A stretch of 56,353 bases of DNA. Source: Tetmemena sp. SeJ-2015. Its lineage: Eukaryota > Ciliophora > Spirotrichea > Sporadotrichida > Oxytrichidae. A program made the position numbers and the translations under genes. Below, one piece after another: positions 11,985-22,129 of this stretch. Position 1 is the stretch's first letter. Every line of letters begins with the position of its first letter. The stretch lies in NCBI GenBank assembly GCA_027382625.1, contig JAJKFJ010020675.1:1-56353 (forward strand), written 5' to 3'. The notes under the pieces are model-generated. The model ran no database searches. It saw only the letters and a list, made by a program, of their open reading frames with translations, and was not told the origin of the DNA.

Positions 11985-12240
11985 CAGTTCCCCGCCTGAT
12001 CAGCACTGGACCAATGGGTTTTTGCGGTTGCCAAGGGAAAGCCGGTGGATTTCAGTCGACTTCAGTGTGTGCTAGCGACTGCTAGTTTGTCGGACCACGT
12101 AGAGATCCTCTCCCATCTCTCAAAGGGGAGTAGTGCGTCATCACTAACTAACTGACGTTTTGGCTTTCACGGTGACGTGGCACAACGGATCAAGGATGTT
12201 ATGCCTGTGAATTAACTCTAAATCGATTGAGTTTAATATA
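11985..12240. other. GC-rich island, exon or structured RNA
   Basis: About 220 bp with close to half G+C sits inside DNA that is overwhelmingly A+T. After a TTCCCAG that could be an acceptor, the plus strand reads through as a plausible protein (ALDQWVFAVAKGKPVDFSRL) but needs two or three TGA codons to be sense. Local complementarity (for example CTCCC at about 12110-12115 with GGGAG at about 12126-12130) leaves a structured RNA possible. It could also be an exon of copy D just downstream. Confidence 0.4.
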
Positions 12241-12299
12241 TGCCCAAAAGGGTTTAATTCTCCTAATTAAATCTTAAATCTTATCTCTAACACCGAAAA

Positions 12300-12682
12300 T
12301 ATTTTTTGAATTAATTTAGCGAGAGAAACTTTATTTGAACACCGATTATATTTTATTAATTCAGAAGGAGAGTAAATTAAACTCCGAAAATTAATAATTA
12401 CCGAGGGATAACCTCTTATAACAAGAAAGCCCAGGAATTAATTAAAAACAGCTTATTATTTTCTAACACCAGAAACATTTTGCCCTATTTAAGCCAGAGC
12501 TTATTAAGAGTTTATAAACAATTAACAAAAAGATAAATTAATATTATCATCATTAAATTATAATTTATTTTAATTGATAAATGATCTCAGCAGGCGTCAA
12601 TAACCTCTTATATAGTAGAGAATTAAATTAAAATCGGTGATTGTTTAAAAAATAATAAATGGAGAGTTGCATCTTCGTGACA
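12300..12682 (+). CDS. Paralogous module, copy D, upstream protein
   Basis: A TGA-free frame of about 108 codons begins around 12355 with EGEQIKLRKLIITEGQPLIT. It continues with a polar helical region (AYQEFINNQQKDKLILSS) and ends KIINGELHLRDS with TGA at about 12680. The C-terminal KIIN-x-EL signature is shared with copies B (8722) and C (20490). About ten TAA/TAG codons are used as glutamine. The start is not identified; the GC-rich island at 11985-12240 may be the preceding exon. Function unknown. Confidence 0.52.
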
Positions 12683-12689
12683 GTTGAAA

Positions 12690-12970
12690 TCACTCAAACA
12701 TCCCTCGATCTGCAGCTTATTCGAGTGCTTATCAAAAAATAATAAGATTTTCTTCTTTAATCATCTCAACAGTACCTCAGCATCGAGATATTATGCGCTC
12801 AATATCAGAATTTTCAATATTTAACTTTACTCAAACTTACCTCTATTAAAACTTTGTATTTAGCGCTCCCAAACAAAATTTGCAAGGATATAAAGCTCTT
12901 AGAATTTTATGCTAAATCGAATGATGTGATAATTATTTAAATTACACACGTCGACTGCCACTCTTTTTAT
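12690..12970 (+). CDS. Paralogous module, copy D, downstream piece
   Basis: About 260 bp after the KIIN signature comes a segment with IKLLEFYAKSNDVIII (about 12890-12935). It matches YEFHAESNDIIFIL of copy C and EFYALFDN of copy A. Upstream, PQHRDIMRSIS (about 12775) aligns with QQREMMSSNS of copy C. The frame between these two pieces is not continuous, so an intron or indel lies in between. The 3' end is undefined. Confidence 0.38.
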
Positions 12971-13284
12971 TCTATTCTATTTTAATTTGATATCTATATA
13001 TTAATTTGATTTATATTAAATTCTCAACTTTATTAAAGTTTAAATAAATATTATGGCGAGAATATAATTAAAATAAAAGAAAATTTTAAATAACAAGCAG
13101 GAAGCTGAAATTTATAAGAGTAAGTTACTTATTAGCTACTCATCCTCCTTCATATTAAGATATATTCTAAATAATTTATAATATTCTACTTTATAATCTC
13201 CTTTTTCTAAGCCAGATATATATTTATAGGGATATTTAAGAATACAAATGGAATTTAGAAGAATCCCTCAAGTTTATAAATAAA

Positions 13285-13825
13285 GCATGTCCGTAACTCG
13301 AATAATCACATTTAGCTACCACTTCGAGGTTTCATATGTCTCTGAGGCTCGTCATCTCCATGAGAACGAAACAATCCAATCATTTTTAAGATATTATCAT
13401 CTAAGCTATAAACCATTCTGTGAACTTGACTCTGACTGTGCAACGCTGAGCCAATAATTTTCAGTTGTTGCTGATTAATCTTAGATATAGAAAATATCCA
13501 AGACCTCCTAATAAGTCATGACATACTCCTACATCTCCTTAATGAGTTCGATTAGCTAATTCAACCACAATCAAGGCCCAACCTCGAGAGGGAATCATAA
13601 AAATAAAGTGAGGATATCCTACTTTGGGAGGGGTTGATTTTTTCTCGCACTGCTTATAAACTCGTCATAATCCAAACACTTTTCAATAACCACTCTGAAT
13701 TATTCGCCTACTAATTAATAGACTATATCCACTCTTGGGATATAAGACATGTAGCAGAGGCTTTGAAAAATGGCAAGAGAATCTTCCTACTCTTGCCGAG
13801 CTGACCCCACGTCGCACAACTTAGA
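13285..13825 (-). CDS. Unknown gene, frame broken several times
   Basis: The minus strand contains a chain of good protein segments that shifts frame three times: EKCLDYDEFISSARKNQPLP, then HFIFMIPSRGWALIVVELA, then LIELIKEMQEYVMTYQEVLD, then VYSLDDNILKMIGLFRSHGD. It finishes KPRSGSQM with a TGA at about 13310. Each shift could be cured by one base, one of them within a T run, so sequencing indels are likely. The plus strand reads open through the same DNA from an ATG at 13287, but with two TGA codons and an S/T/Y/H-rich composition typical of an antisense shadow. No family is recognised. Confidence 0.42.
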
Positions 13826-13829
13826 CTTA

Positions 13830-14278
13830 AATTATATAATTTAATAATAATGGATATATATAGTAATTTTTCATATTAAAGACGAGATTTAAAGAATAAG
13901 CGACTTAAAATAGGATCTAATGAATTAATTATAAAATATTAGCTTGTAAATTTAATATTTGATAAAAATATAAACTAGAGTCAAATTTTATTTATAATTA
14001 ATCTTTAAATAATTTTTAATAAAATAATTTTATGTAGATTTAAACTTTATTGATAGATTTAATAAAAATAAAATAATAAGAATATAGAACATACATAGAA
14101 CATTCTTAATATATCCCTATATTTGGGGATAATTAACATGCTCTTCATTCTATTTTTAATTATTTTGATAATCTCAAATCAGTGAGGAACTCATATTAAT
14201 ACGTATCCATAAATTTTAAAGTTTCTTTCATTTTTAAGACATTCATTTATATATTTTAACAAATTTTATGTTAAAAAG
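13830..14278. other. AT-rich intergenic region
   Basis: Strongly AT-rich spacer between the minus-strand gene ending near 13310 and the plus-strand gene starting at 14279. If the strands are right, it holds the 5' ends of both. No specific motif is recognised. Confidence 0.5.
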
Positions 14279-15610
14279 ATGATAAATTTTATAATTTTGG
14301 TGATTAATGTGGTAGCCTTAGGCTTCAATATTGCCTCCTTTGCCCAGTCAGAGGAGTATCAAAGAAAGATAGATGTGCTTAATCAAGATATTAGACGGCT
14401 TCAATAAGAGTACAATGATATTGGCTTCGATATTAAATCTGTAGTTGAGTTCTTCTAAGGGAGTTCTAGTATTTTAAAAGACTTATAAGCAAATGGAAAT
14501 TTGCTATCGGTGTATCTTGACAATAGGATATATCCTTTGGCTAACAGAATTTAGAAAAATAATGAAGAAATCCTCAAAACTCTTCCAGAATTTTCTTTCC
14601 CCACGACAGTAAACGAAAATCCTGGAATTTCTACTTTGCAAGAATTGAATTATGCACTTTTCACGCTCGGACTACTTTCTGGAGTTGGAGGTATCTCTAA
14701 ATAAATTTACAAGATAAACAAGACTCTGGCAAAAATTAGAACGTAAAATGCAGAAAATTTAAATAAGGCATACGATGCATATTAAAAAGGCTTTTTAAAT
14801 GGAACTGAGGAAAATTTTCCAGTTCCTTTTGAATAATTTGAAAAGGATTTTTAAATGAATTAGGAAAGAGCTAGTTTTCTTGAAAAGTTTAAAATAAATA
14901 AAGATGCAATTATAGGCACTTATGAAAATGGGTTTGAAAAAGGTATGGAAGCGGTAGGATTAATCATAAACTTAATAGCTATAAGCTTAAGTATAGCTCA
15001 AATGGTTGAAGCAGCTAATCAGTTTGAGAAATCAGAGACTATGCTAGACACTTAGATTAGTGATCTCAAAGTTTAAATTGAAGAAAAGAGGAAAGATTTG
15101 CCTGCCCTTAAATCATATATGGCGGATCAGAGTATTGATCTTCCCTTCTTTTTCCAATTAGCTGACAGTGTGAAAGCATAGTTAGCAGATATGCTTTTTT
15201 TCTATTCTAAGTTTCCTTTTTCTTTGAATAGGGAATAATCAAAAGCGGGACTCGATAAATTTGGGAAAATTGGGTTCATTGACAATGAGAGATATGAGGT
15301 TTATGTTAATTACAATAATGATGTATAAGAACTTAAAAATGCTAGAGACCCTATCTTCAAGTAGTTCTTATAACTCCAGGAAGACATTGAAGCTAAATAG
15401 ATTAAACAAAAACTCCCTCTTAGCAAAGACGAAAAGGAATTATTGAACTAATTAATAAAAGAAGATGAAATGGAGCTCCCTTTAAATGGTTGGGAGATTT
15501 AAAAGAAGAAAGAATTTGAGGATAGGCAAAATAATAAAATACCATTGACTCCAGAAGAAGCTAAGATCCTCTAACAGTATGAATTAAAATTTATTGAAAT
15601 TTTAAGATGA
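14279..15610 (+). CDS. Unknown 443-residue helical protein, likely secreted or membrane-bound
   Basis: This is the best single gene in the left half: 443 codons in one frame from the ATG at 14279 to TGA at 15608, with about twenty in-frame TAA/TAG codons and no internal TGA. Residues 2-22 (INFIILVINVVALGFNIASF) look like a signal peptide or membrane anchor. Residues about 126-140 and 224-243 (AVGLIINLIAISLSIAQM) are further hydrophobic segments. The rest is charged and helical, with probable coiled coils around 244-275 and 345-443. A long helical protein with a central hydrophobic hairpin-like segment suggests membrane interaction, but no family is identified. Codon use is AT-rich like the surrounding DNA. 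The exon at 17155-17497 downstream has a similar helical character and could be related. Confidence 0.85.
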
Positions 15611-15789
15611 GACATCTTTTAGTTATCAGATAATTCAGCTTGAAATTAAAGTTAATAAGTGGATAATAAACAAATTAAGCATTAGCGACTATTAAAGCTG
15701 CAATTTAATAAAAAGAGAATTAAATTTATAAATAAATTTAGGGTAGAATAGGATTATAAAAATTTAAAAAAGAGATGTAAAAGTATAAG

Positions 15790-16540
15790 CTATAGAGAAT
15801 AAATTAATAACATCTTTAGATAAATAACTGTCTAAATCTTTAATTTCATACTTTTGAGCCTCAATCTACCAGATTTGATTCTCACTTTATTCAAAAATCT
15901 CTAAAATTTTTCCAATTTTTCCTCTTTTCAAACGATTCTTCCTCTAATTAATTTTCCTCATCTTCCTCTCAACTTCTTCATCTGAAATATTTCTTAAGAT
16001 ATTTTTACTATTATTGCTGCTGGTATTGCTGTATTTATTGCTCCTGGTGCTTGAATTATTGGCCAGAAAAAAAATTCAATAAAAGAGTTTTACCTGTAGG
16101 ATTTGAACTTTGGTCATAAAAATGACTGATCTTGTCGTTAATCATCTGAATATCAGGTCTTAAATCAAAGTTTAATAATTAATTAACCACAAATATCTAT
16201 TACCTCCGTTTCTGCATTCATGTTCATGCCTTAGTAAATTTAAAATCTATGCTAGTTGAAGTGTGAGATATTGAGCTTAAATTAATATTATCAAATAAAG
16301 CATAAAATTCTAAGCAACTATCATCCTTATGATTACATGATAGGAGGTGTATGGAAAGAGGTATCTCGGTCATAAATATTTTAACTTGGTTAATTTATTT
16401 GCTAAGTTCTTGTAACATTGAAATATCTTCATAGGCGCATCCTCGCGTAATGGTTGCAGAACAAACTCATAATAAAATTAAATGAGCTATGAAATAAGCC
16501 CTATTTTGGGATACCTACTTCACCATTTAATGTCCCAAAA
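15790..16540 (-). CDS. Paralogous module, copy A, with downstream exons
   Basis: Reading leftwards on minus, a LNGEVGIPK remnant at about 16525 corresponds to the KIIN-x-EL signature. Next comes CAYEDISMLQELSKQINQVK (about 16440-16380), aligned with copy B, and CLEFYALFDN (about 16310). A further exon, LRPDIQMINDKISHFYDQSS, ends at about 16105 with a GTAAAA donor. After a short intron, a last exon (about 16058-15790) encodes a basic, charged region including SDEEVERKMRKINQRKNRLK and EIKDLDSYLSKDVINLFS. The frame of that exon's first bases is ambiguous. The gene is convergent with the 443-residue gene. This is the only module copy found on minus. Confidence 0.5.
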
Positions 16541-16559
16541 TTTAAAACTAATTTTTATT

Positions 16560-17150
16560 TTAACATAATTCTGATTTTATTAACTATAATACCAATAAGA
16601 TTTTTGTTCTTAACTCATTTTCTTGATATCCATCTTAAAACTGCTAATTTTCATTAAAATAAAAATTTAATTATACTTAATGAATTAATGCAGCATTTAT
16701 AAATTTCAGTCCTTCTTTCCAACATTAATTTGCATAAGAGAATTATCAAATTTAAATTGCTTTTAGTTTAAGAAATGAGGATATTGTCTCATTATGTTAT
16801 AAAGTTGGTAACTATCTTGCATATTGTTCTATATTTAATCAAATTTAAAATAAACTAATTTTATTAATTTTCCTGAAGTTCTGAGCTGATTATTAGGCGA
16901 GATTCTAAGCATAAGAAAATAATTTTAAAATTTGCTATCATTTAATAACTCTAGATGATCATTCTAAAAACATAAAATATAATTTTTTTTTTCTTGAAAT
17001 ACGATTAGAATAATTTAATTTAAAGATTCAAAAGGAAATGCTTATTGACCTTGGAATATAATTTTTATTTACTAAAATTTGAAATATAAATAAGTTATAT
17101 ACTTAATACTATGATTATTGAGAGGTAAATTTTATAATATTTTACTTATA
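16560..17150. other. AT-rich, no gene seen
   Basis: AT-rich sequence between copy A and the exon at 17155. It ends in a pyrimidine-poor TTATATTAG acceptor. No other feature is supported. Confidence 0.45.
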
Positions 17151-17154
17151 TTAG

Positions 17155-17497
17155 GCTGTTCTAGCTCAATTGAAGCCTTATGATGAGCAAGGTCTTGATA
17201 AATTTATGAAGCTTCTTGAGAGAGTGAGTAAAGATAAAATGATAGAGGACCTTTAGACTGTTGTCCAGGTTTATCGTTAGTTGATTATCAGCGCAGGAAG
17301 TATTGAGAGCGATATTAAATTTTCTTATGGCTATGCCAAAGTAATACGGTTTATGCAAGATGACTTCATGATCGAAAACACTCTTAACTTTAACGATCAA
17401 ACTGACAAAGACGCCAGATATTTCGAATCTGTCAAGCAAATGATAAAAAGTACTAGAGATTCTATAGATATAATCATAATTAATAAGTTAATTAACG
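17155..17497 (+). CDS. Internal exon of a helical unknown protein
   Basis: The exon starts after a TATTAG acceptor (17151-17154) with AVLAQLKPYDEQGLDKFMKL and ends at a GTATGA donor at 17498. It has 114 TGA-free codons and uses TAG as glutamine at about 17254 and 17278. The protein is a charged helix (RVSKDKMIEDLQTVVQVYRQ) followed by GSIESDIKFSYGYAKVIRFM and DKDARYFESVKQMIKSTRDS. The antisense strand has a 92-codon standard-code frame of poor composition, which I take as a shadow. The downstream intron would contain the palindromic element at 17544-17855. The neighbouring exon could be at about 18100. Confidence 0.65.
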
Positions 17498-17543
17498 GTA
17501 TGAAAAAAATACATAAGATATAATTAATTTAGAAATTATTTTT

Positions 17544-17855
17544 AAATTAGAAATAACTTAATTAATCCGTTAGAGGGAGTTTAATATACCTCAAGCCTGA
17601 ATTAAACAAAAATATTTTGAGTCGGAGTATTAATGTGCAAAAGAATAGAATTTATAATATAAAGATCTCCTTTCAATTTTCACTTTTAGTTTATATATTT
17701 TTTAAAAAAGAAACTGAAAGAAGAAAGGAGATTTTTAATTTTAAACTCCATTCTATTGCAAATTAATACTCCGATTTCAAACTATTATATATTTAATTCA
17801 GATGGGAGTATTTAACTCACTCTAAAGAATTAATTAAGTTATTTCTAATTTAAAA
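17544..17855. repeat. Nearly spacerless palindromic element (MITE-like)
   Basis: The left half (17544-17702) and right half (17703-17855) are reverse complements at roughly four fifths identity. The outer ends share TAAATTAGAAATAACTTAAT, and the inner part contains ATCTCCTTTC / GAAAGGAGAT around an A/T core. It lies directly behind the donor of the exon 17155-17497, so it probably sits in an intron. No protein is encoded. Confidence 0.8.
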
Positions 17856-18099
17856 ATCGATTTTAAATTAATAATATATAAAATTAACAAAAAGATTATT
17901 TTTGATATGTTAAAATTAAAGTTAAATAAAAATTCTATAATTAACAGAGTGAACTGATAATTTAATGCTTAAAAAGATGGGCATTTTTCCCATTGAAAAA
18001 ATTACTCTTTATTTTAACTTATTATAGGAATAAAAAAAAATATACTTGACATATCTAAAATTAATAAGCCAATTTTTTTATCATCTAAAAAATAAATTT

Positions 18100-18310
18100 A
18101 TTGTTGAGTATTCAGGATGCATAGAGCAATTAATAGCCTTATAATCCTTGAATAATAACTCTTGACTAACTATTGAAACATATACATGTGATAAAATTCT
18201 ATCTATCAAGTCCACACAATCACAGAATCAATACTGAAATATTCCCTAATAAGAAATAAAAAATCAAGAGAACTATATAGAAATCTTCTTCAGCTCGGCT
18301 TAAAAGCTTA
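18100..18310 (+). CDS. Weak exon candidate
   Basis: The plus frame IQDAQSNQQPYNP, followed after one TGA by ITLDQLLKHIHVIKFYLSS and a basic stretch, could be an exon of the gene with the exon at 17155. Support is composition only. Confidence 0.28.

Positions 18311-18314
<4 letters not shown>

Positions 18315-18342
<28 letters not shown>
18315..18342. repeat. (TA)n microsatellite
   Basis: About fourteen uninterrupted TA dinucleotides between the two exon candidates at 18100-18310 and 18370-18610. Confidence 0.95.
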
Positions 18343-18346
<4 letters not shown>

Positions 18347-18369
18347 TAAAGATTAACTATAAATCCAGT

Positions 18370-18610
18370 TCTATCAATGAGAAATGAGAGCATATATATC
18401 TTAATAGGTGAGGCTGAATATCAAAAGACAAATATGTGAACTGAATAGTGGGGTTAAGATCAAAGCCCAATTCTTAATTAAAGATGTCATTACGGCCGAA
18501 TTAAATAAAGATCAATGAATTGCTGATAAATAAACCTCTTATGCCTATTTTAATTACTCTCTTAAAATCATGATTAACCAATGGGGTGTGAAATGAATAA
18601 AAACATAATC
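18370..18610 (+). CDS. Exon candidate of unknown gene
   Basis: From an ATG at 18384 (MRAYISQQVRLNIKRQICEL) the frame continues through KAQFLIKDVITAELNKDQ to a TGA near 18515, and stays protein-like after it (DKQTSYAYFNYSLKIMI). It may begin slightly upstream after a TCCAG acceptor. Whether the TGA is stop, sense or error is unknown. Family not recognised. Confidence 0.4.
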
Positions 18611-18886
18611 TTTCCCTATTTAATAATTAAAAGTATCAACCCTTTTCAAGGCTGAAAACATTATTGTTTACGAAAAGTTTTTATTTTATTTAAGAACTGA
18701 TTAATTTCGAAAATTGACGACAATAAACACTTAATGACCTTTAAAATTGTCTAGTCATGGTAATTTTGTATTATGTTTCAGATCAGCCTATCAATTTTAA
18801 TAGTTTGTTTTTTATTTATTTCTGAATTATTAATAAACTCTAAGTTTTTAACTATATTTATCATATTCAAAACTTTTCTCATTCAG

Positions 18887-19648
18887 TTGTAAATATTTTA
18901 GTGGACACGAACGTATCTCGACTCCTTCAAGAAATCATTTAATTTCCTAATTTAGTCTCGAGGAGTGTTAAAAACTTAATCCTTTTGACAAAATGAGCTA
19001 TTTATAGAGTTAATATTTGTGATTAGAAAGCAAAAATAATCTTTTTAAATTTTATTATTTTTACAAAATTCACTTTACCATAATTCATGTTTTGCATGTA
19101 TTTTCATAAAATAAGCCTCATCCACCTAACAGATATCCTTAAACTTATCAGCATTAACTCATAGGCTATTCTAAAATCAATTATTTATCCTTGTGTAAAA
19201 ATGAGAGAATCAATTTTGCAAATCAGTGCTCTCCAGTTGTGATTCATCCCTTCCATATTTTCTATCATAAGCAGTACGCCAGGATGAATCACAACTGGAA
19301 GCACTGATTTGCAAAATTGATTCTCTCATTTTTACACAAGGATAAATAATTGATTTTAAAAATAGCCTATTGAGTTAATGCTGATAAGTTTAAGGATATC
19401 TGTTAGGTGGATGAAAGGCTTATTTTATGAAAATACAGCAAAACATGAATTATGGTAAAGTGAATTTTGTAAAAATAATAAAATTTAAAAAGATTATTTT
19501 TGCTTTCTAATGGCAAATACTAACTCTATAAATAGCTCATTTTGTCAAAAGGATTAAGTTTTTAACATTCCTCGATACTAAATTAGGAAATTAAATGATT
19601 TCTTGAAAAGGAGTCGAGAAACGTTCGTGTCCCTTAAAATATTTATAA
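18887..19648. repeat. Long palindrome carrying coding-like sequence
   Basis: The left arm (18887-19249) and right arm (19282-19648) are reverse complements over about 365 bp with a few percent differences. A 32-base non-palindromic spacer (19250-19281) separates them. The left arm read on minus is the better coding copy, with NADKFKDICQVDEAYFMKIH and IRKLNDFLKESRYVRVHQNI. The right arm reads the same on plus but with extra frame changes. The unit could be a transposon-derived gene fragment duplicated head to head, or a fold-back artefact. Outer flanks do not match beyond the arms. Confidence 0.82.
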
Positions 19649-19791
19649 TTCTTAAAAATATATTATTTATTTCTTCTCGAATTTTAATTCTTAAATATTG
19701 TTGAAATTTATTGGTTTTCAAAATTAATTTAATTGAATGAAAAAAAAATAATTTTTTTTGTACCTTAAAATTAAATAAACCAAATAATTAG

Positions 19792-20563
19792 ATGAAGCAA
19801 TTATTTCTTAATTCTTATGATGATAAGCCTAGAATCATGCTAGAAGAGGATAACATATCAAGTTGGATCTCCTAACCCTAAATTAATGAACATCTTCTCA
19901 AATGATAGTTGGGCTCATAAGAAGTTATGATCGAAGCTATAGCCCGAAAGGAAATTATGCAGGAGATGTAAGGACATGCGGTTAACTGCTGAATTAAAGT
20001 CCCTAGCTTAGATAGTAGTATTTTAGGTGAGATAAATCACATGATTATGCGCTATTTCATTTAATAGTGTCACTTAGTACTGTTTAGTAAATATTGATTT
20101 CTGCAGATTTTTTTTTAACCTCCAGAAACCAGAGCTCAAAATGATTTCCTTAGAAGATACTGGCATATTCATATATCTTCAGGATTTCTCCATCCAAATT
20201 GAGGTGTTGAGTTATCACACTTGTAACTTCTTAGGTTGAAACTTATAGACATAAGTTGATATTCTTTTAAAATATTTGAAATGCTTTTTGAATATTTTAC
20301 AGCCTGGAGAAGTTTTAGCAAGTGCCCAATAAAAAGGAATAATAGCTCGTCCATCTTCGAGAATCTTTATTGACGAAAATAAAACCTTCAGAATATTTGA
20401 TATCTTCAGAAATTATTATGATTTCTTAAAGTGTGACTAACAGATCTAGCTGCTCAAGAGATATAATGTGTATTCTAGTAGAGAAATGATTAAAATTATA
20501 AATAGAGAGCTACAACTTCATGGAATTTAATATCGCTAGATAGTAAATCTAAAATTAACATGA
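19792..20563 (+). CDS. Paralogous module, copy C, upstream protein
   Basis: The first exon opens at the ATG at 19792 (MKQLFLNSYDDKPRIMLEED) and runs to a GTGAGA donor near 20029, with in-frame TGA codons near 19917 and 20000. A second exon starts after ACCTCCAG at about 20127 (KPELKMISLEDTGIFIYLQD). From 20303 a TGA-free frame contains GEVLASAQQKGIIARPSSRI and FIDENKTFRIFDIF. It ends with the family signature KIINRELQL and TGA at 20561. The KGII...IFIDENKTFRIFD stretch recalls kinase subdomains VIb-VII with the HRD, K/N and DFG residues absent. That resemblance is weak and could be chance. The exon-exon phase does not close cleanly. Confidence 0.5.
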
Positions 20564-20579
20564 GTTTCATCTTTAATTA

Positions 20580-20787
20580 ACATCGGAGTACCTCTCAACA
20601 GCGAGAAATGATGAGCTCAAATTCCTAGTTGCAAAATATTACTTTAATAAAAATTTGTAGCTTTAACTATTTCCTTTGTTCTCTCAAAAAAAATTACAAC
20701 AAAAAAGTATATAAAATCTATGAATTTCATGCTGAATCGAATGACATAATATTTATTTTAAAATTGACACAATTCAACAGCCACTGA
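20580..20787 (+). CDS. Paralogous module, copy C, downstream piece
   Basis: One frame contains STSQQREMMSSNSQLQNITL, then KVYKIYEFHAESNDIIFILK, and ends QFNSH with TGA at 20785. The EFHAESND motif lies about 240 bp after the KIIN signature, the same spacing as in copies B and D. Short and of unknown function. Confidence 0.42.
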
Positions 20788-20789
20788 TT

Positions 20790-22125
20790 TGTTTACTTTT
20801 AATTAATTGTTAATTTAATCTTATTTTTAATTAAATTTTCAGCCATATTAAAGAGTAAGTTTATTTTTAAGTTAAATTTATTATTGACTCAGTAACAAAT
20901 CAAATTGAGTTTTAATATTTAATTTTACATCTATAAATATGCAGAATATTCTTTAATATTTTAATCAATAATTGATTTCAATTATATTTTCAGCTATAAT
21001 TAATACAGTCACAGTAAACTTGCATAAATATAAAGTTATAAATATATTCTTATAAATTTTGGATATATTTTATTTATATTATAATCAAAGTATAAAAATT
21101 TATCTGCTTAAAAAGGTGGTTTATAAATAATATTTTTTATTATTTTTTCTTTAGCAGTTGTATTAAAATTTTTGGTTATTCTATTCCTGTAGAATTCAAT
21201 AGGTCTAAAATTTTAGTCCTCGCCATATTTTAAAAAATAGCTTTGAAAATAATTGAGAAATAATTAATATTGAATATTTAAAACAGTCACTCACTAACTA
21301 ATGAAATGTTTCCTTGCTCAAGTTTTAGGTAAAACTACTAAAGATTATTGTAGCAATATTTTTTTTAAGTATTTAGAAAACTTTTTTTAATGAACTAATA
21401 AAAGATTAATTTTTATCAGATAAATACTAGCTCTAGATATCTGATTATAGATCAAAGCTTGAGGCCCAGATGTTTGAAATTTATTGTAAAGATTAGCCAG
21501 TAATCATGAAATTTTGAAAATTAATACAATTTAAAATTTTACTTTCCATGTGTAGAATCCCCATATTTCTTTTTTTGTTGAATTAAACATTATCTCGGTA
21601 ACAAATTAATAATTATTTTAGTGGATGCAATCTTTATCATTTAACTGCTTTTCTTGGTGAAATAATCCCATCAATTTTTATTAATACAAAACTGATGAAA
21701 AGATTTTTTTATTCCGAGAATTTTTTATAAACTTATCAATAATTCATAGTTCTGTGAAGATATTACTTCTGAAAAATAATTATGAAATAATTTCATAGTA
21801 GATTCTCTGAAAACAAGATTCTAAATTTTTTTCAAAATTTAAAAATAATTGCTGATTTTATATCTGATTTTTAGTTATTAAAATAGAAGACATTGATTAA
21901 AGATCAAAATTAAGAATAATTCAATCACAAGACATGATATTATTCTCCATAAGTTTAAATCCTCGTTTTTTGCTTGATCTTATTTAAATGTGAATTTTTA
22001 TATTAACATTTTTAACAAATTTATGAATAAGTCTCATGAAATTTTCTTAATTTTAGATTATTTAAACATAACAAAAATTTGAGTTAGGAACATGTATTCT
22101 TTAGTATAAAAATATTTTGTTCTTA
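20790..22125. other. AT-rich, no gene supported
   Basis: Long AT-rich stretch with poly-T and poly-A runs. Nothing in it keeps a convincing protein composition. Confidence 0.45.
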
Positions 22126-22129
22126 ATAT

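Noticed and set aside
13287..13825. Long plus-strand frame starting MSVTRIITFS
   Set aside because: It needs two TGA codons as sense, has S/T/H/Y-rich antisense-like composition, and the minus strand has better segments ending in a natural TGA stop.
16093..16113. tRNA T-arm-like GTTCAAATCC on minus
   Set aside because: The flanking bases do not form the five-pair stem, no D or anticodon arm fits, and the sequence lies at a coding exon/donor boundary of copy A.
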